Assembly (NCBI GenBank): GCA_027306715.1
Contig: DAHUZG010000142.1
Location: 1-55,490 of the forward strand
Reading direction: 5' to 3'
Source of the DNA: Acidimicrobiaceae bacterium
Lineage (GTDB): Bacteria; Actinomycetota; Acidimicrobiia; Acidimicrobiales; Bog-793
DNA length: 55,490 nucleotides
The notes under the pieces are model-generated. The model was not told the DNA's origin. It made no database searches and saw nothing but the letters and a program-made list of their open reading frames with translations. This document shows positions 33,964-42,093 of the stretch, in pieces. The number at the start of each line of letters is the position of its first letter. Position 1 is the stretch's first letter. The position numbers and the translations under genes were made by a program.

Positions 33964-34393
33964 TCGCTCCTACAGCGCCGCACCCGATACAGATGGTGGG
34001 CGACCTGATTGGAAAGGAGCGGATCGACAGGCCGACGTTCGCCCGCAACACACTGCCGTAGCTCAGGCGCCGGACGCTCGCCAGGTACTCCCTGAACAGC
34101 GGCTATTCGGTGCGCCTGAGTGAATGCGCAGGTCAGGGTGCCATGCGGGGACCTTCAATGTAGCTGCCCGACTTCTGGCGCAAGCGGTGGTTGTGGTGCA
34201 AAGCCGCGCCTGAGCTGCGAGGCTCGCTACCTCGAGCAGCGCTGCCCGGACTCCAACATGTTTCTGCCGGCGGTTGGGCGCCGTTGGCTCGCGTCCGCAC
34301 TGCTCTGAGCTCGTCGTCATCTCGGACATCCCCGCCGCCGAGCAGCTCGCCCGGACGCCCGGCGCTCGCACGATGACCGTGACAACCTGAGCG
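33964..34393 (+). other. Gene-poor stretch with a decayed coding remnant
   Basis: No intact gene is seen between the transposase relic and the sugar importer operon. A short open frame at 34304-34390 (SELVVISDIPAAEQLARTPG and on to a TGA) has normal coding-like third positions but no start and no recognised relatives; it may be the tail of a deleted gene. A shorter open frame ending at 34061 is likewise unrecognised. Confidence 0.35.
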
Positions 34394-34399
34394 TATGAT
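34394..34399 (+). promoter_or_regulatory. Possible -10 element before the Rbs-type importer
   Basis: TATGAT (5 of 6 consensus) lies 86 bases before the GTG start of the binding-protein gene in otherwise GC-rich DNA. No convincing -35 hexamer is found at 16-18 bases, so activator-dependent initiation or a chance match are both possible. Confidence 0.3.
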
Positions 34400-34484
34400 C
34401 ACCGCGGAGGGCACTAGAAAATTCTGCGACTGGCGGGATCTTTTCGGCCCCGCCGGCGTCGGGCAATCAGGGAGGGGAGAGAAC

Positions 34485-35693
34485 GTGGACAGATCAACGA
34501 CGACCCGCGCTCGCCGGGTGGCGGTGGCGGCGGCGCTGTGCACAGTGCCGGGCATGGTCGCAGCCGGCTCGCTGGCGGCAGCCGCCTCGGTGCCGCACCG
34601 CGGCGCCGTCCATCACGCTTCGGCAAAGAGCCCCGCTGCCGGGGTGAAGGCGGCCGAGGCGAACATCGCCCGCTATACGCGGGCCTTAGCGAGGTACCCG
34701 TCGCCGGGGCCGGCGCTGAACGCCAAGGCGGTGGCCAAGCTGAAGGGCAAGACGGTCCTCTTCGTGCCCTACAGCACCTCGATCCAGTACTTCACCGAGA
34801 TGGCGTCGGCGATGCAGACGGCCTTCTCCCATGTCGGGATCAAGGTGACCACCTGCGACGCCCACTTCGTCCCCTCCGCCGCTGCCAGCTGCGTGCTCTC
34901 GGCGAAGGCGGCGGGAGCCTCGGCGGTCGTCACCGGGGCGATCTCCTACAACCTCATCTCGACCGCGTACCAGCAGCTCAAGTCCGAGGGCGTGCCGGTG
35001 CTGCTCGCTGACGCGCCGGCCGCCGACGGGATCAAGAACAGCGACAAGTTCGCCTTCCAGGACAGCGACCACACCCTCGGGCAGGTCGGCACGCTGGCGG
35101 CTGACGAGATCATCGCCAAGTCCGACGGCAAGGCGCACGTGCTGTTCATCGAGATCATGGACACGGCGTCGATCGTCCACGAGGGCCAGTCGATGCTGTC
35201 GGAGTTCTCCAAGAACTGCCCGGACTGCAAGGTCACGACGCTCCAGTTCAACACCGCCAACCTCGCGCAGCTGGCATCGGCGGTCTCGAGCAAGCTGATC
35301 GCCGACCCGTCGATCGACTACATCCTGCCGCAGACCGACGCCGACGTCGCCGAGGCGCTCTCCGGCGCCCAGAGCGCCAATGCCAGCTCGCGGGTGCAGG
35401 GGGTCTCGACCGATGGCACGCTCGGGGCACTGCAGGACATCTCGAGCCACCAGTTCCTGTTCGCCGACGTCGGCTACAGCGCCGCCTACGACGGCTGGAC
35501 CTCGGCTGACGGGGTGCTGCGGATGCTGACCGGAGCGCCGGTCCCGCTCTTCCCCTACGACCCGATCCGTGTCTTCGACGCCTCCAACGTGAAGGGCCTG
35601 CAGCTCACGACGGCGGCGTCGAACTCGAACATCTGGTACGGGACGAACGCCTTCTACCACCTGTTCTGGAAGCTCTGGACGGGCAAGCCGTAG
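34485..35693 (+). CDS. Rbs-type sugar ABC importer substrate-binding protein
   Basis: A 402-residue periplasmic binding protein (Peripl_BP_4-like). The GTG at 34485 follows GGAGGGGAGAG and gives a signal peptide (RRVAVAAALCTVPGMVAAGS); a frame open from 34395 adds 30 unlikely residues. The mature protein has the first lobe KTVLFVPYSTSIQYFTEMAS, an ASAVVTGAISYNLISTAYQQ strand-helix pair and GVPVLLADAP, followed by a D-rich second lobe. Such proteins carry sugars, inositols, autoinducer-2 or, in actinomycetes, other small polar compounds. It is the first gene of an operon with the RbsA-like ATPase, the permease and a FAD monooxygenase. Confidence 0.87.
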   Translation: MDRSTTTRARRVAVAAALCTVPGMVAAGSLAAAASVPHRGAVHHASAKSPAAGVKAAEANIARYTRALARYPSPGPALNAKAVAKLKGKTVLFVPYSTSIQYFTEMASAMQTAFSHVGIKVTTCDAHFVPSAAASCVLSAKAAGASAVVTGAISYNLISTAYQQLKSEGVPVLLADAPAADGIKNSDKFAFQDSDHTLGQVGTLAADEIIAKSDGKAHVLFIEIMDTASIVHEGQSMLSEFSKNCPDCKVTTLQFNTANLAQLASAVSSKLIADPSIDYILPQTDADVAEALSGAQSANASSRVQGVSTDGTLGALQDISSHQFLFADVGYSAAYDGWTSADGVLRMLTGAPVPLFPYDPIRVFDASNVKGLQLTTAASNSNIWYGTNAFYHLFWKLWTGKP

Positions 35694-35724
35694 CAGGGCG
35701 CCAGGCGGCGACGGCAGCGGCGTC

Positions 35725-37275
35725 GTGACGGCTCGTCTCGAGATCCGGCACCTGTCGAAGACCTTCGGGTCGACCCGGGCGCTCTCAGACGTCGAGCTCG
35801 AGGTCGAGCCGGGGGAGATCCACGCCCTCGTCGGCCAGAACGGCTCGGGCAAGTCGACGCTTGTCAAGATCGTCGCCGGCTATCACCTGCCGGACCGGGG
35901 AGCGGAGCTTCGCGTCGACGGGCGCCCGCTCCACTTCCCGGTCCAGCCGCACGACCTGCGAGCCGCCGGGATCGCCGTCGTGCACCAGGACCTCGGGCTC
36001 GTCGATCACCTCTCGGTGGTCGACAACATCGGAGTCGGGCAATATCATCGCACCCGCTTCGGCCGGGTCGACAAGCACCGCGAGCGTGCCGAGGCGGAGC
36101 AGGCGCTGAGCCGCCTGAAGGTCAGCCTCCCGTTGCTCGCCCCGGTGCGGTCCCTCGCCCCAGCCGACCGCTTCCGCGTGGCGATCGCCCGGGCGCTTCG
36201 CAACCTTCACGACGGCGAGGGGCTCGTGATCCTCGACGAGGCGACGCGTGCGCTCTCCAAGGACTCTCTCGCCTCGTTCTACGAGATGCTCCGCCATGCC
36301 GTCGGCGCCGGGTCGAGCGTGCTCGTCGTCGCCCACAGCCTGCCCGAGGTGATGGCGTACTCCGACCGCGTGACGGTGCTGCGCGACGGTCGCCTCGCCG
36401 GCGCCGGACTGTGCACGGGTGACCTCTCCGAGCAGGAGATCGCCCGCCTGATGGTCGGCCGCGATGTCGCCACCGTCGGCCGGCCGTCCGCCCCGCCGGG
36501 ATCCGCGGGGGACGCCGGGATCGTCGTGCGCGGGCTCGATCTCGGTGAGGGCGATGTCGGTGAGATCGCCATCGCCCGCGGCGAGATCGTCGGGGTGGCC
36601 GGCAAGCCCGGCTCGGGCGTCGACGAGCTGCCTTACGCCCTCACCGGGGCCCACCGCCCCGCCGCGGGCACGCTCGTGGTCGACGGCGCCGCCATCGACC
36701 TCGCCAGCACCGACCCCCGCCGGGCGCTGCTCGCCGGAGTCGTGCTCGTCCCCGAGAGGCGCGACGTGCAGGGTCTGGCCCTCGGGCTGCGGGTGGCGGA
36801 GAACGTCACGCTTCCCCGCGTCCATCTGCGTGGACGCCGCCATTTCACCGGCATCGACTGGCAGCGCCGCGAGGCGGCCCAGGTCGTCGAGACTCTCGGG
36901 GTCCGCCCTTCGGACCCGTCGATGGTCGCCGGCAAGCTGAGCGGCGGCAACCAGCAGAAGGTGCTGCTCGGCAAGTGGCTCGTCGGGGGGCCGAAGCTGC
37001 TCGTGCTCCACGAGCCGACCCAGGGCGTCGACGTCGCCGCCCGCCAGGATCTGCTCGCTGCGCTCACCGCCGCAGCAGCAGGAGGGTGCTCGGTGGTCCT
37101 CGCCTCGTCGGACCCGTCGGAGCTGAGCGCGGTCTGCCACCGTGTCATCGTGCTCGTCGACGGGAGGATCGCCGGCGAGCTGCTCGAACCGGACGCCGAC
37201 GCCGTCGTCGACGCCGTCTATGCCGACGAACCGCAGATGCCGGAGCCGGAGCCAAGGAGCGTGGCGACACCGTGA
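35725..37275 (+). CDS. Rbs-type ABC importer ATPase with two nucleotide-binding domains
   Basis: A 516-residue RbsA/MglA-like protein. The first domain has intact Walker A (LVGQNGSGKSTLVKI, about residues 36-50), but its signature is degenerate (SLAPADRFRVAIARAL instead of LSxGQ); Walker B reads LVILDEATRAL. The second domain has a decayed Walker A (GVAGKPGSGVDELPYALTG), which is usual for the family, a canonical LSGGNQQKVLLGKWL signature and LLVLHEPTQGVDV with His in place of the Walker B Asp. So ATP hydrolysis probably occurs at one composite site. Its stop overlaps the permease start (GTGA). It lies 31 bases after the binding protein. Confidence 0.9.
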   Translation: MTARLEIRHLSKTFGSTRALSDVELEVEPGEIHALVGQNGSGKSTLVKIVAGYHLPDRGAELRVDGRPLHFPVQPHDLRAAGIAVVHQDLGLVDHLSVVDNIGVGQYHRTRFGRVDKHRERAEAEQALSRLKVSLPLLAPVRSLAPADRFRVAIARALRNLHDGEGLVILDEATRALSKDSLASFYEMLRHAVGAGSSVLVVAHSLPEVMAYSDRVTVLRDGRLAGAGLCTGDLSEQEIARLMVGRDVATVGRPSAPPGSAGDAGIVVRGLDLGEGDVGEIAIARGEIVGVAGKPGSGVDELPYALTGAHRPAAGTLVVDGAAIDLASTDPRRALLAGVVLVPERRDVQGLALGLRVAENVTLPRVHLRGRRHFTGIDWQRREAAQVVETLGVRPSDPSMVAGKLSGGNQQKVLLGKWLVGGPKLLVLHEPTQGVDVAARQDLLAALTAAAAGGCSVVLASSDPSELSAVCHRVIVLVDGRIAGELLEPDADAVVDAVYADEPQMPEPEPRSVATP

Positions 37276-38354
37276 GCCAGTCGATGCACGAGCTCGGAAG
37301 CGGCGCCGGCGCCACTGCGGCGCCCGACGTGGTCGCCGACAGCCCTCTCGCCGGCAGCCCGTCACCGCCTGTTGAGCCGCCGGCAACCAACCGGGTGCTC
37401 GGCTTCGTCGCCCGCAACGAGATCGCGCACCGCTACGCCGTCATCGGCGTATGGGTGCTGATGCTGCTCGTCTACATCGCCATCGAGCCGAGCAAGATGC
37501 TGCAGGCGGCGACGTTCCAGAGCATCTTCGGCTCGCAGGAGGATCTCGTCTTTCCTGCCCTTGCCGCGGTGGCGACCTTCATCGTCGGGGAGTTCGACCT
37601 CTCGGTCGCCTTCATCATGGGTCTCTGCGCCACCGCTCTGCCGGTGCTCGTGGTTCTGCACGGGGTGAACGTCGTCGCCGCCTGCTTCATCGTCGTCGGC
37701 ATCGGCATCGCCTGCGGGCTCGTGAACGGCTTCTTTGCCGTCGTCGTCGGGGTCAACGGCCTCATCGTCACGCTCGGCTCCGGCAGCCTGATGCTTGGCG
37801 TCTCGCTGCTCATCTCCGACTCGCAGACGGTCTCCGGGCTGAGCGTCAATTTCGGCAAGATCGACCTCTACAGCATCGGCGGGCTGCCGATCTCGTTCTT
37901 CTACGGCATCGTGCTGGCGGCGATCTTTGCCTACATCGTCTCGTTCACCCCCCTCGGCAGGCACATGACCTTCGTCGGCGCCAGCCGCGAGGTGGCCCGC
38001 CTGGCCGGAGTGCGCGTCAACCGGATCCGCTTCTTGTCCTATGTCGCCAGCGGTCTGCTCTGCTCGCTCGGCGGGATCCTGCTCGCCGCCTCTCTCGGCG
38101 GCTTCGACTCCTCTGCCTCGTCGACGTACCTCCTGCCCGCCCTCTCGGCCGTCTTCCTCGGCACCGCTGTCATCCAGCCCGGTCGCTTCAACCCGATCGG
38201 CACGATGGTCGGCATCTACTTCCTCGCCACCGGGATCATGGGTCTCGAGCTGCTCGGCCTGGGAGGCTGGATCGAGGACGCCTTCTACGGGGCGGCGCTC
38301 GTCATCGCCGTCTCCCTCGCCGAGGTCGTCCGGCGGCGGCGGGGAGCCTCGTGA
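37272..38354 (+). CDS. Rbs-type ABC importer permease
   Basis: A 360-residue membrane protein of the RbsC type (BPD_transp_2) with about 8-10 hydrophobic segments after a Ser/Pro-rich cytoplasmic leader of about 45 residues. The family signature FIVGEFDLSVAFIMGLCATA (the E/GxxDLSV motif) and GFFAVVVGVNGLIVTLGSGS are present, and FTPLGRHMTFVGASREVARL is the ATPase-contacting loop. The GTG at 37272 overlaps the ATPase stop. It is likely homodimeric. The substrate is not predictable, but co-transcription with a FAD monooxygenase suggests that the imported compound is oxidised. Confidence 0.9.
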   Translation: MSQSMHELGSGAGATAAPDVVADSPLAGSPSPPVEPPATNRVLGFVARNEIAHRYAVIGVWVLMLLVYIAIEPSKMLQAATFQSIFGSQEDLVFPALAAVATFIVGEFDLSVAFIMGLCATALPVLVVLHGVNVVAACFIVVGIGIACGLVNGFFAVVVGVNGLIVTLGSGSLMLGVSLLISDSQTVSGLSVNFGKIDLYSIGGLPISFFYGIVLAAIFAYIVSFTPLGRHMTFVGASREVARLAGVRVNRIRFLSYVASGLLCSLGGILLAASLGGFDSSASSTYLLPALSAVFLGTAVIQPGRFNPIGTMVGIYFLATGIMGLELLGLGGWIEDAFYGAALVIAVSLAEVVRRRRGAS

Positions 38355-38394
38355 GCGCGCCGTCCCAAAGCTCCGCCTGCCGGGGGGCACAGCA

Positions 38395-39516
38395 GTGAGC
38401 GCCGTCGGCTCGGCGCTCGTCGTCGGTGGCGGTCCGGCGGGGATGACCGCCGCCATCGCCCTCGCACGCGCCGGCGTCGAGGTCGAGCTCGCCGAGATCG
38501 AGAAGGACTGGCGACCGGCCGGCATCGGCCTTTTGCTGCAGCCGTCGCCGCTGCGGGCGCTGCGCCGGCTGGGGCTCTACGACGAGTGCCGTGCCGTCGG
38601 GTTCGTCCACCCGGTGATCCGCTTCTGCGACGCCGCCGGCGCCCTGCTCTATGCCGCCGAGACGCCCGAGCTCGACGGGGAGCTCCTCCACCCGCTCGGC
38701 ATCGGCCGCCCGGCGCTGCACGCCATCTTGGAGCGGGCGCTGCGCGACGCCGGCGTGTCGGTCCGGCTCGGGACGACCGTCGCCGCTCTAAAGGACGACG
38801 GCGCCGGGATCGACGTCGAGCTCACCGACGGCGGTCGCGGCCGCTACGGGCTCGTCGTCGGCGCCGACGGTGTCCACTCGGCGATCAGGCGGCGAATCTT
38901 CCCGGCCGCTCCGGAGCCGATCCGCGCTGGGCAGAAGATCTGGCGCGCCAAGGCGCCGCGGCCCCCGCGCCTCGACCACTACCCGATCTTCTTCGGTGCC
39001 AGCGGCAAGGTCGGCCTCGTCCCGATCGCCGAGGACCACATCTACCTCTTCGTCCTCCAGCCGGGCGAGGCCGAGACGCCGCGCCCGGCCCAGCCGCTGC
39101 TCGCCGGGCAGCTCGCCGAGCAGCTCACGGGCTACAACGACGTCGTCGACGAGGTCCGCGACAGCTTCGACCCCGACACGGTCGAGTGCCGCTCGCTCGT
39201 CGCTCTCCTCCTCCCGCCTCCGTGGCACCGTGGACGAGTGCTGCTCGTCGGCGACGCCGCCCACGCCACCACCCCGCACCTCGCCTACGGCGTGGGCATC
39301 GCCATCGAGGACGCCCTCGTCCTCGCCGAGCTCGTGGCCGGCGGTGGCCCGGTGCCCGAGCTGCTCGACCATTTCGCCGACCGCCGCTACGAGCGTGCCC
39401 GGCTCATCGTCGAGGGGTCGCTCCAGCTCTCCCGTTGGGAGACCAGCCACGTCCCCGGAGCCGACCCCGGCACGCTGCTCAACACGACCTTCCAGAAGAT
39501 GGCCGAGCCGTTCTGA
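38395..39516 (+). CDS. FAD-dependent monooxygenase
   Basis: A 373-residue group A flavin monooxygenase starting at the GTG at 38395 (GGGGGG upstream); the frame is open to 38041, but that part lies inside the permease. It has VVGGGPAGMTAAIALARAG, LVVGADGVHSAIRRRIFPAA, and LLVGDAAHATTPHLAYGVGI followed by EDALVLAELV. It resembles the tandem pair at 9146-11456 more than the one at 16667 in the GD motif and in the shared C-terminal R(Y)ERARLIV segment. It lies 40 bases after the permease, so oxidation of the imported substrate is plausible. It is the fourth such enzyme in the window. Confidence 0.9.
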   Translation: MSAVGSALVVGGGPAGMTAAIALARAGVEVELAEIEKDWRPAGIGLLLQPSPLRALRRLGLYDECRAVGFVHPVIRFCDAAGALLYAAETPELDGELLHPLGIGRPALHAILERALRDAGVSVRLGTTVAALKDDGAGIDVELTDGGRGRYGLVVGADGVHSAIRRRIFPAAPEPIRAGQKIWRAKAPRPPRLDHYPIFFGASGKVGLVPIAEDHIYLFVLQPGEAETPRPAQPLLAGQLAEQLTGYNDVVDEVRDSFDPDTVECRSLVALLLPPPWHRGRVLLVGDAAHATTPHLAYGVGIAIEDALVLAELVAGGGPVPELLDHFADRRYERARLIVEGSLQLSRWETSHVPGADPGTLLNTTFQKMAEPF

Positions 39517-39578
39517 GCGGCTGGCTGGAGCTGGAGCTGGACTGATCCCGGAGGAGGTCGGGGCCGATCTCGGCGAGC

Positions 39579-39908
39579 TACACCCCTGGCGAGGCGCGCG
39601 ACGCCGACGCCATCGAGGCCCTCCGCATCGCCGAGGAGACGGGTGCCGAGCTCGTGCTGCTGCGCCGGCTCGTCGACGACTGCCCGAACGTCGTCGCCAT
39701 CAAGGCCGAAGGCGCAAAGAGTGCCGCCGCCGCCCAGCTGCACGGCGGTACCTTCGTCAATCGCCAGGCGTGGAAGTTCCCGGCGTGGCTGCAGGGCTAC
39801 AACGGCGGCCCGTTGCGCCAGCCGACCCAGCGAGTCCACGACGTCCAGATGCAGATGCTGCGCCAGGGGCTGATCGACTCCGGGCTCGCGCCGTGCCGAC
39901 CGACTTGA
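39579..39908 (+). pseudogene. DapA-family (dihydrodipicolinate synthase-like) remnant
   Basis: The frame encodes YTPGEARDADAIEALRIAEE, then LLRRLVDDCPNVVAIKAEGA and later GYNGGPLRQPTQRVHDVQMQ with GLIDSGLAPC before a stop. The VVAIKAEG strand is the Schiff-base Lys segment of the DapA/NAL family, and the NGGPLRQP end matches the family C-terminus; the roughly 200 residues that should precede, and parts between, are missing. No start codon with a ribosome site is present. It was probably the next enzyme of the importer/monooxygenase operon before a deletion. Confidence 0.75.
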
Positions 39909-40107
39909 AGACGCTCAGCCCGGCCGGTCGTCGCCAGGTGGAGCCTGATCCGGCGAGCTCGACGAGGGACTCGAGGCGCCGCGGAGGCCACATCCCCGCT
40001 GCCTCGGCGGCGATGATGTCGCCGCACTCGCCGCCGGCGATCGCCTCGACGAGCTCGGGCAAAGACACCGAGCGGCGGACGTCGGCGTCGGAGAGGACGA
40101 GCGTCAT
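39889..40107 (-). pseudogene. Ornithine cyclodeaminase-family remnant
   Basis: The minus-strand frame begins with an ATG at 40107 and MTLVLSDADVRRSVSLPELV, the normal N-terminus of ornithine cyclodeaminase / alanine dehydrogenase-like proteins. It then jumps after about 25 residues to GECGDIIAAEAAG and GLSVFKSVGTA, which belong to the C-terminal part (the FKSVGTA motif). The NAD-binding centre is deleted, as is the tail after GTA. The ATG overlaps the stop of the SDR gene (ATGA), so an intact coupled operon SMP-30/SDR/OCD existed earlier. Its end overlaps the DapA remnant by 20 bases, marking a deletion junction. Confidence 0.75.
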
Positions 40108-40988
40108 CCTTCGGGGCGGCACACGCCGGTCGGGGCGACCGCCGGGGAGGCCGGCTGCGCGGCCGCCGAGGATACCGGCGGGGCGGCCGGCGGCGCAGCC
40201 GCGAGCAGCGCGTCCGAGACCGCCTTGGCGCCGGCGTGTGCCCCTTGGCCCCCGTCGACGGGGATCTCGGCGCCCGAGATGAAGCCCGACGCCTCCGAGA
40301 GCAGGAACAGCACGAGCGGGACGACGTCGTCCACCCTGCCGAGGCGTCCGAGCGGGGTGTTGGCGAGGTTGGCGGCGACGAAGGACTCCGGCGCCGAGGC
40401 GGTCATCTCGGTCTCGATGTAACCGGGGTTGACGAGGTTGACACGGATCTGGCGGCGCCCGAGCTCGAGGCTGGCGACCCGGCTCAGGCCGCGCAGAGCC
40501 CACTTGCTCGCCGTGTACGCCGCCGTGTAATGGGCGTTAACTGCCGCCAGAGAGCCGACGTTGACGACCGAGGACCCCGGCGGCATCAACGGCGCCAGCG
40601 CCTGGATGGCGAGCATCGCCCCGGTGACGTTGACGGCGAAGACCCGGTCCCAGGCGGCGCGTGACACCGAGCCGAGCCGGCTGCGGTCGGTGACGCCGGC
40701 GGTGTTGACCAGCCCGTGCACCGGACCGAGTCTCGCTGCGAGCTCGCCGGCGAGCTCGCTCCAGGCGGCCTCGTCGCTCACGTCGAGCGACCGCCGCACG
40801 AGCCGCTCCTCAGCACCGGGCACGCCTGCGGCGAGGGACTCCCCCGGCGTCTCGAGGTCGAGGGCGACGACACGCCCGCCGGCGCGCAGCACCGCAGACG
40901 CCTCCGCCGCCCCCTGGCCGCGCCCGGCGCCGGTGACGACGACGAGCTTGCCCTCGAGCAAGCCGGCCGCAGGCCTCCTGCCGCTCAC
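40104..40988 (-). CDS. Short-chain dehydrogenase/reductase
   Basis: A 294-residue SDR starting at the GTG at 40988, which overlaps the SMP-30 stop. The cofactor motif is LVVVTGAGRGQGAAEA, NTAGV replaces the usual NNAG, and the catalytic residues lie in SLAAVNAHYTAAYTASKWAL (Ser, YxxxK), followed by INVVNPGY-like RVNLVNPGYIETEMT. The family core ends at SGAEIPVDGGQG; a further 40 residues are an Ala/Pro-rich tail that is unusual and may be deletion-derived read-through. It oxidises or reduces a secondary alcohol or ketone with NAD(P). Its partner is the SMP-30 lactonase-like protein. Confidence 0.9.
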   Translation of the reverse strand: MSGRRPAAGLLEGKLVVVTGAGRGQGAAEASAVLRAGGRVVALDLETPGESLAAGVPGAEERLVRRSLDVSDEAAWSELAGELAARLGPVHGLVNTAGVTDRSRLGSVSRAAWDRVFAVNVTGAMLAIQALAPLMPPGSSVVNVGSLAAVNAHYTAAYTASKWALRGLSRVASLELGRRQIRVNLVNPGYIETEMTASAPESFVAANLANTPLGRLGRVDDVVPLVLFLLSEASGFISGAEIPVDGGQGAHAGAKAVSDALLAAAPPAAPPVSSAAAQPASPAVAPTGVCRPEG

Positions 40989-42016
40989 CACGACCAGTGC
41001 GCCGGCGGGAGGCCCGGCACCGGTGAGCGGAAGGCCGGCAGGCGCGTCCCCATCAGGCTGCCGAGGTAGACCGTACGCAGATCCGGGCCGCCGAAGGTGA
41101 CGCTCGCCATCAGCGGCGCCACCGTGCCGCGGGCGATCCCGAGCAGCTCGGGCGTGACCGTCCCGGCAGAGAAGTGGCGATCGAGCTCTAAAGCCTTGGT
41201 GGCGTCGCCGGCATCGAGCAGGGTGAGAACCTCGCCGTTCGGTGTGAGCGCCACCAGCCGGTCGGCGCTCACGAGGGTGATCCAGAGGTTCCCCGCCTCG
41301 TCGAAGGCGAAGCCGTCCGGGATGCCCCCGAGGTCGGGCGGCCCGTAGAGCTGCCGGTCGACGAGGCTTCCGTCGTCGAGCAGGCGCAATCGGGAGATCC
41401 TGCGGCCGTTCGACTCGACGACGTACATCCACTCCTCGGCGGCGTCGAGGCGGATCTCGGTGGTGCCGGCGAAGCCGTCGGCGGCGAGGCGGATCTCACC
41501 ACCCTCGACGCACGCGATGTAACCGTCGGCGACGCGCTCGTTGATCGAGCGCGTCCACGGCTCGAGCCGCGTCGTCACGGTCAGCCAGATCCGCCGGCGT
41601 GAGTCGACGAGCACGAAGTTGGTGCTGCCGAGGCGCTCGCCGCCGATCTCGGCGGCGAGCAGCGTCGCTACCCCGTCGCGGCGCATCCGTCGCAGCGAGC
41701 CGTCGCCGAAGTCGGCGACGACGAGGTCGCCGCCGGGGAGGAAGGCGAGGCCGTTCGGGAGCGAGCCCCCGAGGATCGACGCCGCGACATCCCCGGGCGG
41801 CCCCGCCGTGGCGGCCTCGACGGCCCCGCCGGCCGGGCGCATGAGGACGAGCTGCTGGCTGCCATCGGAAGCGATCCGTGTCACGCCGCCGCGCGCGTCA
41901 GCGGCCCAGAGCGTGCCGTCGCGCTCGGCGAGCACGCACTCGGGCCGGGCGAGGTCGTGCCCGACGAAGGAGACCTCCGAGGGCTCGATGCGGAACCCGG
42001 CGAGCGGGTTGACCAT
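40985..42016 (-). CDS. SMP-30/gluconolactonase/LRE-family protein
   Basis: A 343-residue six-bladed beta-propeller. The divalent-metal ligands of the family are in place: the Glu in ARPECVLAERDGTLWAADAR, the Asn in LPNGLAFLPGGDLVVADFGD and the Asp in GGIPDGFAFDEAGNLWITLV. It probably hydrolyses a sugar lactone or another lactone. It is coupled to the SDR gene by a 4-base overlap, which fits sugar oxidation to lactone and acid, or catabolism of another cyclic ester. The ATG at 42016 is divergent from the DUF885 gene, with a 77-base gap between them. Confidence 0.88.
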   Translation of the reverse strand: MVNPLAGFRIEPSEVSFVGHDLARPECVLAERDGTLWAADARGGVTRIASDGSQQLVLMRPAGGAVEAATAGPPGDVAASILGGSLPNGLAFLPGGDLVVADFGDGSLRRMRRDGVATLLAAEIGGERLGSTNFVLVDSRRRIWLTVTTRLEPWTRSINERVADGYIACVEGGEIRLAADGFAGTTEIRLDAAEEWMYVVESNGRRISRLRLLDDGSLVDRQLYGPPDLGGIPDGFAFDEAGNLWITLVSADRLVALTPNGEVLTLLDAGDATKALELDRHFSAGTVTPELLGIARGTVAPLMASVTFGGPDLRTVYLGSLMGTRLPAFRSPVPGLPPAHWSW

Positions 42017-42093
42017 CGACGGAGGTTACCGGGCGCCTCCTCGCCGGCGCCAGCGAGGCGAGGTCGAGGCGGCGTCGCTCTAACATCGCCGCG

